Part shown: positions 6,722 through 14,946 of the stretch, piece after piece
Layout of the letters: each line of letters begins with the position of its first letter
Position numbering within the stretch: the first letter of the stretch is position 1
DNA from: Alistipes sp.
GTDB lineage: Bacteria; Bacteroidota; Bacteroidia; Bacteroidales; Rikenellaceae
DNA: 15,494 nucleotides
NCBI GenBank assembly: GCA_022511355.1
Contig: JAFLRS010000030.1
Location: forward strand, 1-15,494
Reading direction: 5' to 3'
Program-made: the position numbers and the translations under genes
Notes under the pieces: generated by a model
What the model was told of the DNA's origin: nothing
What the model saw: the letters and a program-made list of their open reading frames with translations, nothing else
The model's database searches: none

Positions 6722-7483
6722 ATGGCTCTCGTATCGCTACGCAACGTATCGGTCGCCTACGGCGATTTCAAAGCCCTCGAAAATGTCGATCTCGACATCT
6801 TCGAAGATGACTTCACAGGCATAATAGGACCAAACGGCGGAGGCAAAACCTCCCTCGTGAACGCCATAACCGGCATGATTCCCTACACCGGCAAAATCGA
6901 ATTCTCACCCGCTCTGTTCGAAGGCTCGAAACCACTGATAGGCTATATGCCGCAACAATCGGCATTCGACCGCGCATTCCCCATATCGGTACGCGAAACA
7001 GTCCTCTCGGGATTGCAGGCTGAACACGGATTCTCATCGCGATACTCGAAAAAAGACCGCATCCGCGCAGACGAAGCCCTCGAAAAAGCAGGTCTCGCCG
7101 ACATAGCAGGCAAACAAATAGGCGAAATATCGGGAGGACAACTGCAACGAACTCTGCTCTGCCGGGCAATCATAATGCAGCCGCGACTCCTAATACTCGA
7201 CGAACCCGCCAACTTCGTGGACAACCGATTCGAAAACGAACTCTACTCCATGCTCAAACAACTCAACGACCGCATGGCCATAATCATGGTGTCGCACGAC
7301 ATAGGTACCATATCGTCGGTGGTCAAAAGCATCGTATGCGTAAACCGATGCGTGCATAGGCACGACTCCAACGTAATAACCGAAGAACAACTGCGAAACT
7401 ACGACTGTCCGATTCAGATTATCTCGCACGGCGATGTCCCGCATACGGTCCTCCAACATCACAACTGCAACCACCGCCACTGA
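6722..7483 (+). CDS. znuC: ZnuC-like metal ABC transporter ATP-binding protein
   Basis: The ATPase that powers metal import with the neighbouring binding protein. It has a Walker A GPNGGGKTS (36-44), a Q-loop in GYMPQQSAF, the ABC signature ISGGQLQR (136-143), a Walker B LLILDEP with D160 and E161, and an H-loop with H192 in MVSHD. GYMPQQ and the FVDN segment after Walker B fit the Zn/Mn subgroup. At 253 residues the length is normal for ZnuC. After the ATPase core come CVNRCVHRH (207-215) and a Cys/His-rich C-terminus ending HHNCNHRH, which may bind metal. It is 3 bp from the binding-protein gene, so both are on one transcript. The integral permease (ZnuB) expected in the same operon is absent; a terminator follows 23 bp after the stop. 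Confidence 0.9.
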   Translation: MALVSLRNVSVAYGDFKALENVDLDIFEDDFTGIIGPNGGGKTSLVNAITGMIPYTGKIEFSPALFEGSKPLIGYMPQQSAFDRAFPISVRETVLSGLQAEHGFSSRYSKKDRIRADEALEKAGLADIAGKQIGEISGGQLQRTLLCRAIIMQPRLLILDEPANFVDNRFENELYSMLKQLNDRMAIIMVSHDIGTISSVVKSIVCVNRCVHRHDSNVITEEQLRNYDCPIQIISHGDVPHTVLQHHNCNHRH

Positions 7484-7506
7484 CCCCCACCTCCGCATAT
7501 CAAAAC

Positions 7507-7541
7507 AAAAAAGGATTCCCGTCCGACGGAAATCCTTTTTT
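7507..7541. terminator. Bidirectional intrinsic terminator between convergent operons
   Basis: Six A, GGATTCCCG, a five-base loop TCCGA, CGGAAATCC and six T. The arms pair over 15 bp with a single C-A mismatch. An A run on one side and a T run on the other make it work in both directions. It separates the metal-uptake genes (plus) from the end of the suf-to-AsmA gene run (minus). Confidence 0.88.
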
Positions 7542-7561
7542 CGATGCAGCCTTCCGACTGT

Positions 7562-10240
7562 CTACTCGGAAAACATCTTCTTGCGCAACTCTTCGATTTG
7601 CTTCTCGGCTTCGCTCTTGAGATTGGCAGCCTGCTTCTCCGCCGCGCTCACCAAAGCATCGCCGCTCTTCTCGGCAGCCAGCTTCGTAAGGGCATTCGTC
7701 GCCTTGCCTACCAAATTCTCACGCTGCTTCTTCGCCTCATCGACAAGCTTCTGACCGGCCTTATCGGCCTCCTCGCGCAACTTGGCAGCCTGCTTCTCGA
7801 ACTCCTCGCTCAAATCCTCGCTGCCCGTAAGCTTCTGCAACTGCTCGTTCACCACGTTGGTGACAACCTCCTTCGCAGCCTCCTTCACATCGACCGTAAC
7901 CTTCGGCGAAGAGAATGTGCCGCCAATCTTGAGATTGACATTGCTCAACATTCCGTTCGTGGTCTTCGCAGGCAGCGAAACATTGCCCGTATAGTCGATG
8001 CTCTGGTCGAGACCCGTCGAACCCGAAAGAGTCATCTTTATGTCACCCATCTTTATGTCGAACGGAGAGGTGTTCACACGACCGTTCTTGATAGCGAACG
8101 CAATCTTGACATCCTTGGCCGAAATTTTGCGCAACTTGTCGTTGTTCAACGCCTTGGCCAACATCTCGAAAGCTTCGATGTTCTGAATGTCGATATTCTC
8201 GGAACGTATCGTTCCCGAACCGTTCAAAGTGTTGTACTCGACGCCCATATCCGAAGTCAGCGAAGTGTCCATCGTAAAGTTCATCGAATAATCGCCGCCC
8301 GTCTTCGCAAAAATCGGAGCTATCTGCTTGATTACGTCGAGCTGCTTGAACGTCTCCTCGAACTTCGCCTTGTCAATCGCCAAAGAGAGATTCAACTTCG
8401 GAGATTTGGGGTCGGCAGCCGTGGAGTATGCACCCGAACCCGATACTTCTCCGCCGAATGCCTTCACGCCCAACTTGTCGATGGAAACCTTGCCGTCGGC
8501 AACACCCATGCGGCCCGTAAACTTGTCGAGCGTCATCTGCTGGAAAAGAATGCGGTTCAAATCCACAGCCAACGACAACTTCAGATTCTTCGGAACCTCG
8601 ATGGCGCTCATCGGCTCCGATTCGGTCTCCTCAACCTCGACACCCTCCTCATCGGCGGGAAGCGCCGACAGCAACTCGTTAACGTCGAGCAACTTCGAAC
8701 GAACATTCAACGTGCCGCTCAATACATCGTCGCGCAAAAACCAACCGATATAGTTCGAAAGAGTTCCGTCAGCCGACAAATCGCTCGAACCTACATTCAC
8801 ATTCATCTCCTTCAGAGCAAGCGACTTCGGCGAAACCGTCGCCGTCATCTTCGAAACCTGCACCTCCGGCAGATTCTCCAAATGCGCCGTAACACCCTCG
8901 ACCGTCAGAGTACCCGACGCATCGATAGATTCGTAACGCTCCTTCTCGACATCGGACATACGTCCCGCAACACTCATGTCGGCTGTCACAACGCCCTGCA
9001 GCGACATACCCTCATCCAACGGATAGACATCCTTAATCGCACCCAAATCGACCTTGCCCTTGGCCGCAGCACGGAACTGCAAATCGCTCACCGGAGTGGC
9101 CGCACCGAACGACGCCGAAAGCGAATTGCCCGCCATCGTAAGAGTCAGCTTCGGAACATCCACCTTCGTGGCGTCGATAGTGCCGCCATTGTTCGAAACC
9201 GATGCGGCTACATTAATGTTATCCACCGAACGCGGCAAATCGGCATACTTGAAACTTCCGTTCGCAACGTCGAGCGACAAATTGAACGCCGGCAAAAGGT
9301 CTCCCTTCATCTCGCCGCGCACCCACGCACCCAACGTCAGTTCGCCCGAAGCCGTAAGGTCTTTGAAATCCTTGGTATAAAAGGCCGGTATCATCGACAG
9401 AATGTCCTTGAACTTCACCTTCGAACTGTTCATCGCAAGGTCCATCGACAAAGCCTCTTCACCCGTCTCGACCCATCCGTCAAGACTCAATTCGATTGCA
9501 TTAAGACGCAGCGTATTGTGCGAAAGCGTATAATGTCCGTTCTCCAAATCGGCAGCAATCACCGACGTAAGCTCCATCTCAGCCTTGTTAAGGAATTTGG
9601 CTCCGTCCATCGCGAACTCCATGCCGCCCGACTTGAACCACAAATCCAAATCGGTTTGCGCAGCCGACATATCGCCGCGCAGACGCAAATCGAAAGGTCG
9701 GGTCACGAAATAGAGCTTGGTCGAGTCGTCGGCATAGCGAATCTCGGCATTCGAAATGCTGAAATCCTTAACCTGCAAACGGAACGACGACGGCTCATCG
9801 CTCTCCTCCTCGACATCCTCCCCGACCTCTTCCTCTTCCCCGGAAACCTTCATTATATCCCAGTTTACCGCACCGTCGGCAAGCTTGCGGCCCGAAACAT
9901 ACGGACGGTCAAGCAAAATCTTCGTCACCTCGTAGCCATCGTCGCTGAAAAGCGAACCCAAATTGACCACCACCGATATGCGGTCGGCAGCAACAATCGT
10001 GTCGCCCTCGAAACGCTCCACACCCACAAGCGTCAAACCCTTAAGCTCTACCGACGCGTGCGGAAAATGACGCAACAGACTTAAATCCAACTTGTTGAAG
10101 TCGAGACGCGCATTCAGCATCTCGTTCGCCTCCTTCTTTACGATCTCGCCGATCTTCGGCTTGAGCGCAATGGGAACAATAATCACAACTGCCAGCAGCA
10201 ATGCAATTACGGCACCCGCAACTTTCAAAACAGTTTTCAT
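7562..10240 (-). CDS. AsmA-family envelope protein with LEA-like amphipathic tail
   Basis: An 892-residue protein with one N-terminal membrane segment (about 4-26) and a very long, strand-rich periplasmic body typical of the AsmA/TamB/YhdP group. Members of this group are thought to bridge or groove lipids between the membranes or to assist outer-membrane assembly. The body begins with LNARLDFNKLDLSLLRHFPHASVELKGL, characteristic of AsmA N-domains, and carries repeated LSGSTGLDQSIDYTGNVSL-type strands near the C-terminus (the AsmA C-terminal region). Acidic loops lie at about 135-149 and 525-545. The last 107 residues are Lys/Glu/Ala-rich, amphipathic and probably helical. I chose the ATG at 10240, which opens a clean MKTVLKV membrane anchor; an upstream in-frame extension to 10351 would run into the preceding gene. 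It is last in the run, 34 bp behind the DoxX-like gene and before the shared terminator. Confidence 0.85.
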   Translation of the reverse strand: MKTVLKVAGAVIALLLAVVIIVPIALKPKIGEIVKKEANEMLNARLDFNKLDLSLLRHFPHASVELKGLTLVGVERFEGDTIVAADRISVVVNLGSLFSDDGYEVTKILLDRPYVSGRKLADGAVNWDIMKVSGEEEEVGEDVEEESDEPSSFRLQVKDFSISNAEIRYADDSTKLYFVTRPFDLRLRGDMSAAQTDLDLWFKSGGMEFAMDGAKFLNKAEMELTSVIAADLENGHYTLSHNTLRLNAIELSLDGWVETGEEALSMDLAMNSSKVKFKDILSMIPAFYTKDFKDLTASGELTLGAWVRGEMKGDLLPAFNLSLDVANGSFKYADLPRSVDNINVAASVSNNGGTIDATKVDVPKLTLTMAGNSLSASFGAATPVSDLQFRAAAKGKVDLGAIKDVYPLDEGMSLQGVVTADMSVAGRMSDVEKERYESIDASGTLTVEGVTAHLENLPEVQVSKMTATVSPKSLALKEMNVNVGSSDLSADGTLSNYIGWFLRDDVLSGTLNVRSKLLDVNELLSALPADEEGVEVEETESEPMSAIEVPKNLKLSLAVDLNRILFQQMTLDKFTGRMGVADGKVSIDKLGVKAFGGEVSGSGAYSTAADPKSPKLNLSLAIDKAKFEETFKQLDVIKQIAPIFAKTGGDYSMNFTMDTSLTSDMGVEYNTLNGSGTIRSENIDIQNIEAFEMLAKALNNDKLRKISAKDVKIAFAIKNGRVNTSPFDIKMGDIKMTLSGSTGLDQSIDYTGNVSLPAKTTNGMLSNVNLKIGGTFSSPKVTVDVKEAAKEVVTNVVNEQLQKLTGSEDLSEEFEKQAAKLREEADKAGQKLVDEAKKQRENLVGKATNALTKLAAEKSGDALVSAAEKQAANLKSEAEKQIEELRKKMFSE

Positions 10241-10274
10241 CTTTCTATTATTTTTTATTACACAATCTCCCTTT

Positions 10275-11399
10275 TCAGCGGCCGATGTCGCGGCAGTTGC
10301 GCTTATCGACAATCGTTCCGTCGTCGAGAACAACCACTCCGTTTCGGGCACGCAGCATGGTCTTCATAACCGTAGCATCGATGTTGAGACAGCGGACAGG
10401 CGCTCCGCCGTTGAAACTGTGATAGGTAACACCGTCCAAATAATCGGGCGTAAGACACACCACCGCGGCCCCCTCCGACGCTGCACGGACCACCAAATCG
10501 CCCATACGGCGTTCGCACTTCGAACCCAGACGGTCCAAATGCGTGACACACAATATGTAAAGACGACCCTCGGCATTGACTATCTCGTCGGTGGCATCGC
10601 CCTCGGCATCGCGAACCGCAAACTCGTCGATAAGAGCCTCTATCTTCACATCCTCCTCGTAATCCACGGTGCGGGTCTCTATCCACTCCCACTTCTTGTC
10701 GTCCTGCCATTCGGTATCCTTCAACTCGAATTCGCGAATCTTCTTCGTGCGGATGTTGCGGCATACCACAACCACATCGCTCACGCCGCCCTCCTGCGAA
10801 CGACGCATCTCCTCGCCGATATTCACTCCTATCTTATATGGCAGATAGTCGATAAGCGGCAGGTGCAGATAACAATATGTGCCAACACCCATGCCTATCG
10901 TAAAGAATGTCACGGTAAGCAGAATCTCACGACGCGAAAATGCAAATATCTTGTCGGGACGATATCGCCACCACACCACCACGGCCAAAGGCAGCATAAC
11001 GGCATTCTTCGCAAACGACGCCCACGGCGACAACTTGACCGCCTCGCCGAAACAACCGCAATCCTCAACCGGCAGCCACGTCGCACTCAAGAACGTAAGC
11101 ACCGTGAAAAAGGTCATCGAGACCATCGCAAATATCGATATCAGACGTATGCGAACCTTGAACAGCAGCATACAACCCATCATAAGCTCGGCTCCGCAAA
11201 GCCATATCGAAAAACTCATCGACATGGGATACAGCTCCTCAAGTCCGTAAATCGAAAGGTACTCGTTCACCTTCAACGCAGTACCCCACGGATCAACCGA
11301 CTTCAGAAAACCCGAACATATAAATACCGCAGCAAGAGTCAGACGGCATATATGCGCCGCTATCTTCAAACTCTTGCGATTTCTTACCGATTCCTTCAT
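10275..11399 (-). CDS. DoxX/MauE-like membrane protein with thioredoxin-like C-terminal domain (BT_3928-like)
   Basis: A 374-residue inner-membrane protein. Residues 1-195 hold about five membrane segments of the DoxX/MauE redox-associated type, with an FICSGFLKSVDPWGTA motif in the first and a conserved CGCFG (114-118) facing one side. Residues about 205-374 are soluble and resemble a degenerate thioredoxin fold: LYILCVTHLD as a strand, AVVCLTPDYLD, then DATVMKTMLRARNGVVVLDDG in the order strand, Asp, helix, cis-Pro-like region and strand. No CxxC pair is present, so it is not a standard oxidoreductase. Bacteroidetes have a conserved family of this layout of unknown function. The ATG at 11399 is preferred over a TTG at 11423 that would overlap tmk. 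It starts 13 bp after tmk and ends 34 bp before the AsmA gene. Confidence 0.75.
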   Translation of the reverse strand: MKESVRNRKSLKIAAHICRLTLAAVFICSGFLKSVDPWGTALKVNEYLSIYGLEELYPMSMSFSIWLCGAELMMGCMLLFKVRIRLISIFAMVSMTFFTVLTFLSATWLPVEDCGCFGEAVKLSPWASFAKNAVMLPLAVVVWWRYRPDKIFAFSRREILLTVTFFTIGMGVGTYCYLHLPLIDYLPYKIGVNIGEEMRRSQEGGVSDVVVVCRNIRTKKIREFELKDTEWQDDKKWEWIETRTVDYEEDVKIEALIDEFAVRDAEGDATDEIVNAEGRLYILCVTHLDRLGSKCERRMGDLVVRAASEGAAVVCLTPDYLDGVTYHSFNGGAPVRCLNIDATVMKTMLRARNGVVVLDDGTIVDKRNCRDIGR

Positions 11400-11412
11400 C
11401 TCAAATTCAGGT

Positions 11413-12093
11413 TTAATAATCAAACCAGCCGAGAGCCACCCTTATCCTGCTGAAAATAAGCTCGGGAGAGCCCATCGCTCCGTTTCCGTCGCCGCAATCG
11501 ACGACCTCGAGTCCCAATCCGCTCGCAGCACCATCGAGGTAAACCTCGCGGACACGACGCTGCAACGACAAAGACGATTCGTGTATATCCTTTCCGCCCT
11601 TCAGATAACTGCGGTCGCTCCCCTCGCGCTCCTCCGACAACTTCCGCTCCGTAAACGCGAACGGAACATCCAAAAAAAGCGAAACATCGGGCCGGGGCAG
11701 CCGGTTCAAACCGTACTCCAACTTCAAAATCCAGTCCCGCAACTCCCTGCGCTTCCCCACATCGGCATACTTGCCGCACTGGTATCCGATATTCGACCAC
11801 ACATAACGGTCCGCTATCACCACCTTGCCCTGCTTGAGCCAACGGCGTATCATCGGAGCCGCATCCTTCCGGTCTCCCGCATAAAGCAACGCCACTACAT
11901 AAGGGTCCACACTCTCCACACTGCCCAACTCCCCGCGCAGAAACCGCGCAATCATCTCACCGTAAACCGGCGCATCGAATCGCGGAAAGTGTATGTACTC
12001 GCTCTCGATGCCGTACTCCGACAACATCCGGCGCATCATCTCAATCTGAGTCGATTTTCCGGCCCCGTCAAGACCCTCCAATACTATAAACAT
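11413..12093 (-). CDS. tmk: Thymidylate kinase
   Basis: Phosphorylates dTMP to dTDP for DNA synthesis; cytoplasmic. The P-loop is GLDGAGKST (7-15), the dTMP-contacting DRY motif is D95-R96-Y97 in ADRYVWSN, and an Arg/Glu-rich lid segment lies at about 150-165. At 226 residues it is slightly longer than the E. coli enzyme, as in many Bacteroidetes. A GTG at 12096 directly precedes the ATG at 12093. The AGGAGGT at 12100-12106 is correctly spaced for the ATG (7 bases from GGAGG) and too close for the GTG, so the ATG is chosen. Its position between sufS and a membrane redox protein is probably a matter of shared transcription, not of shared function. Confidence 0.93.
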   Translation of the reverse strand: MFIVLEGLDGAGKSTQIEMMRRMLSEYGIESEYIHFPRFDAPVYGEMIARFLRGELGSVESVDPYVVALLYAGDRKDAAPMIRRWLKQGKVVIADRYVWSNIGYQCGKYADVGKRRELRDWILKLEYGLNRLPRPDVSLFLDVPFAFTERKLSEEREGSDRSYLKGGKDIHESSLSLQRRVREVYLDGAASGLGLEVVDCGDGNGAMGSPELIFSRIRVALGWFDY

Positions 12094-12099
12094 CACCTG

Positions 12100-12106
12100 A
12101 CCTCCT
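12100..12106 (-). promoter_or_regulatory. Strong Shine-Dalgarno site of tmk (AGGAGGT)
   Basis: Read on the minus strand, AGGAGGT lies six bases before the ATG at 12093. A near-perfect anti-Shine-Dalgarno match is uncommon in Bacteroidetes and stands out against the A-rich leaders of neighbouring genes. It decides between the GTG and ATG starts of tmk. Confidence 0.6.
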
Positions 12107-12107
12107 C

Positions 12108-13325
12108 TTATCTTAACATTCGGACAGCCCGTCTTATCCCAGCCGTCAAAGCATCCACCTCCGCCGCCGTATTATACATCGCAAACGACGCACGACACAT
12201 CCCCGTAACACCGTAATGCGCCATAACCGGCTCGGCACAATGATGTCCCGTGCGTATGGCTATGCCAGTCTTGTCGAGTATCATGCCCAAATCGTAATGG
12301 TGAACACCCTCGACATTGAACGACACTATCGCACACTTATCAGCCGTCGTTCCGTATATCCGCATACCGTCGATTCGCATAAGCTCCTCGGTCGCATACC
12401 TCAACAACTCCGATTCATAGGCCGCAACCTCGGCCGCAGAAATACCGCTCACATAATTCAACGCCTCGCCCAAAGCCGCAACCCCTATGAAATTGGCCGT
12501 ACCGGCCTCGAATTTCAGCGGCAGCGGTGCAAATGTGGTCCCGGCAAAGGTTACACGGTCCACCATGTCGCCGCCGAAAATGAACGGAGGCATCGACTCC
12601 AACAACTCGCGACGGCCGTACAGAACCCCCGTACCCGTAGGTCCGAAAATCTTGTGGCCCGAAAATGCGTAAAAATCGCACCCCGATTCCGCAACATCGA
12701 ACCCGCCGTGAACTATGCCCTGACAACCGTCCACCAAAACCAAAGCCCCCGCCGCATGAGCCTTTGCAATAACGGTCTGCAAATCGGGACGCGTGCCCAG
12801 CGTATTAGAAGCCTGCGTAACAGCCACCATCTTCGTGCGGCCGTCGAGCAGAGAATCCAGACGTTCGGTCATCAGACGGCCCTCATCGTCGAAGGGCAGA
12901 ACACGCAGTTCCGCACCGCGCATACCGGCCACCTGCTGCCACGGAACCAAATTGGAGTGATGCTCCATCTCGCTCACTATCACATTGTCGCCCTCATGCA
13001 GATTCTGCAACCCCCACGACCATGCCACGGTGTTTACAGCCGCCGTAGCTCCGCTCGTAAAAATAACCTCCTCGCGATGGGCCGCACCGATGAAACGACG
13101 GACCGTATCGCGCGTATCCTCATACAGACGCGTCATCTCCGACGACAAATGATGCACCCCGCGGTGAATATTGGAGTTGATGTTGTTGTGCAAATATTCG
13201 ATTTTCGACGTCACGCACAACGGACGCTGTGCCGTGGCTCCGCTGTCGAGATAGACCAACGGACGGCCGTGTACCTCGCGGCTCAAAATAGGGAAATCCC
13301 TCCGTATGCGCTCAACGTCGAACAT
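12108..13325 (-). CDS. sufS: SufS-type cysteine desulfurase
   Basis: PLP enzyme that takes sulfur from L-cysteine as a persulfide for Fe-S cluster assembly. At 405 residues it matches the family length. It shows YLDSGATAQRP near the N-terminus, EMEHHSN with the PLP-stacking His at about 123, VDGCQG with D199 and Q202, the Schiff-base lysine K225 in SGHKIFGPTG, and the persulfide cysteine C363 in RTGHHCAEPVM, the type II (SufS/CsdA) active-site context. The usual VDGAQ motif reads VDGCQ here. The gene lies 5 bp after sufD and is followed by tmk after 14 bp. No sufE or sufU gene, which would normally accept the sulfur, is visible in the window. Confidence 0.95.
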   Translation of the reverse strand: MFDVERIRRDFPILSREVHGRPLVYLDSGATAQRPLCVTSKIEYLHNNINSNIHRGVHHLSSEMTRLYEDTRDTVRRFIGAAHREEVIFTSGATAAVNTVAWSWGLQNLHEGDNVIVSEMEHHSNLVPWQQVAGMRGAELRVLPFDDEGRLMTERLDSLLDGRTKMVAVTQASNTLGTRPDLQTVIAKAHAAGALVLVDGCQGIVHGGFDVAESGCDFYAFSGHKIFGPTGTGVLYGRRELLESMPPFIFGGDMVDRVTFAGTTFAPLPLKFEAGTANFIGVAALGEALNYVSGISAAEVAAYESELLRYATEELMRIDGMRIYGTTADKCAIVSFNVEGVHHYDLGMILDKTGIAIRTGHHCAEPVMAHYGVTGMCRASFAMYNTAAEVDALTAGIRRAVRMLR

Positions 13326-13330
13326 CCGAA

Positions 13331-14164
13331 CTACAATTTTTCAAGTTTTTTATCGATTTCAGCCTCGAGAACCGCCCGCAGCGATTCATTACGGCAACTC
13401 ATAATCACATCCTTGACGAATCCCTCGATTTGCAGACGACGCGCGTCACGTTCGCTCAATCCGCGCTGACGCATATAGAAAAGCGCCTCCTCGTCACTGT
13501 GACCCACCGTCGCACCGTGGCTGCACTTCACGTCATCGGCGTAAATCTCCAACTGCGGCTTCGCAACTATATGCGACTCCGTTCCCAATTCGATATTGCG
13601 GCTCTGCTGGCGGGCATCGGTGCGCTGTGCGTCGGGTGCCACATAGACCAATCCGCGGAACTCGCCCGCAGCACGGCCCGAAACCACCCCCTTCACCATC
13701 GACTCGCTGCGGCAATCCGAAACATTATGCCGCGTATTGAGAACCATCGTGCATCTGTCGCTGCCGGTGCCCGTGAACACGCCTCCGAAACGCCACTCGG
13801 CATCCCGACCGTTCAACTCGGCACGATACGACACATTGCTGCCCGACAAATCGGCAACCGTGAAGTCGCAACGGCTGCCTTCCGACTGACGAACCTCAAC
13901 CTCCGAAAAACTGCCGCACAAATACAAATCGGTCACCGACAGCGTGGCATTCTCGCCCAATTCGACCGTCACCGACGACTCTGCAGGCACAGTATGCAGT
14001 ATCAACAGCTCACCGCTCGCTCCGGCCGAAACCGAAACCTCGAGCCGCTTGCGGTCCCGAACCGCCAACACCCCGGAACAACGGCCGTCGATAACGCCGC
14101 CACGCCATTCACGAACACCGTCACCGCTCAGAAACTCTGCAAAATATGTCGGGAGTTCGTTCAT
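13331..14164 (-). CDS. sufD: SufD, short form, Fe-S cluster scaffold subunit
   Basis: Partner of SufB and SufC in the SufBC2D scaffold. The product is only 277 residues; most SufD proteins exceed 400, so the N-terminal helical domain is missing and mainly the beta-helix core and C-terminal helices remain. The C-terminal hallmark is present: a strand ending LEIYADDVKCSHGATVG, in which C214 and H216 match the Cys and His of E. coli SufD (C358 and H360) that face SufB at the cluster-forming interface. This is followed by LFYMRQRGLSERDARRLQIEGF. The ATG overlaps the sufC stop by 4 bp (ATGA), so the start is well fixed, and no frameshift remnant is seen because the upstream DNA is intact sufC. It can be told from SufB by length and by position between sufC and sufS. 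Confidence 0.9.
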   Translation of the reverse strand: MNELPTYFAEFLSGDGVREWRGGVIDGRCSGVLAVRDRKRLEVSVSAGASGELLILHTVPAESSVTVELGENATLSVTDLYLCGSFSEVEVRQSEGSRCDFTVADLSGSNVSYRAELNGRDAEWRFGGVFTGTGSDRCTMVLNTRHNVSDCRSESMVKGVVSGRAAGEFRGLVYVAPDAQRTDARQQSRNIELGTESHIVAKPQLEIYADDVKCSHGATVGHSDEEALFYMRQRGLSERDARRLQIEGFVKDVIMSCRNESLRAVLEAEIDKKLEKL

Positions 14165-14922
14165 AGCTTTCCGTTGTTATACTCCTCTATCAGACGGTCG
14201 TAACCCTCCTTCTCGAGCTGCAGAGCCAAACTCTTGTCGCCCGAATAGATGATGCGGCCGTTATATAAAACATGGACGAAATCGGGAACAATATAGTCCA
14301 ACAGGCGCTGATAGTGGGTAATCACCACCGTCGCATTCTCGGGCGTGTGCAGCTTCATCACCCCCGTAGCCACAATGCGCAAAGCATCGATGTCGAGACC
14401 GCTGTCGGTCTCGTCCAACACCGCCAGCTTCGGGTCCAGCATCGCCATCTGAAAAATCTCGTTCTTCTTCTTCTCGCCGCCCGAAAATCCCTCGTTCACC
14501 GCCCGCGAAGTGAGCTTCGCATCCAACTCCACAACAGCACTCCGCTCACGCATAAGCTTCAAAAACTCCGAAGCCGACAACGGCTCCAAACCCATGGCCT
14601 TGCGCTTCTCGGCAACTGCCAGCTTCATGAAATTGGCCATCGAAACACCCGGAATCTCCACCGGATACTGAAATCCCAGAAAAAGACCCGCCCGCGCACG
14701 CTCCTCAATCGACAACGAAGTCAAATCACGACCCTCGAACTCAATACCGCCCTCGGTCACCGTGTACTTCGCATTTCCCGCCAGCACTCCCGCCAACGTA
14801 CTCTTGCCCGAACCGTTCGGACCCATAATGGCATGAATCTCGCCCGCATGAACCTCGAGGTCGATACCCTTCAAAATCTCTCTGTCCGCAACTCGTGCGT
14901 GTAAGTTCCTTACAATAAGCAT
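14161..14922 (-). CDS. sufC: SufC, ATPase of the SUF Fe-S scaffold
   Basis: Soluble ABC-type ATPase that drives conformational change in SufB-SufD during cluster assembly. At 253 residues it shows Walker A GPNGSGKST (34-42), the SufC-specific signature FSGGEKKKNE (from about 146), Walker B LAVLDE with D170 and E171, followed by TDSGLDIDAL, and the H-loop H203 in VITHYQR. The LDETDSGLD and GEKKKNE stretches separate SufC from transporter ATPases. It lies 24 bp behind sufB, with an A-rich leader in place of a Shine-Dalgarno site, and overlaps sufD by 4 bp. Confidence 0.97.
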   Translation of the reverse strand: MLIVRNLHARVADREILKGIDLEVHAGEIHAIMGPNGSGKSTLAGVLAGNAKYTVTEGGIEFEGRDLTSLSIEERARAGLFLGFQYPVEIPGVSMANFMKLAVAEKRKAMGLEPLSASEFLKLMRERSAVVELDAKLTSRAVNEGFSGGEKKKNEIFQMAMLDPKLAVLDETDSGLDIDALRIVATGVMKLHTPENATVVITHYQRLLDYIVPDFVHVLYNGRIIYSGDKSLALQLEKEGYDRLIEEYNNGKL

Positions 14923-14946
14923 ATATCGCTGTTTCTTTTATTTTCT

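Noticed and set aside
7544..10084. An 846-codon open frame on the plus strand opposite the AsmA gene
   Set aside because: It is antisense to a clear AsmA protein and is His/Arg/Leu-rich without domains. The gene's avoidance of TTA, CTA and TCA codons removes stops from the opposite frame, which explains its length.
10275..11423. TTG start at 11423 for the DoxX-like gene
   Set aside because: It would overlap the tmk stop and add eight residues without support; the ATG at 11399 is preferred.
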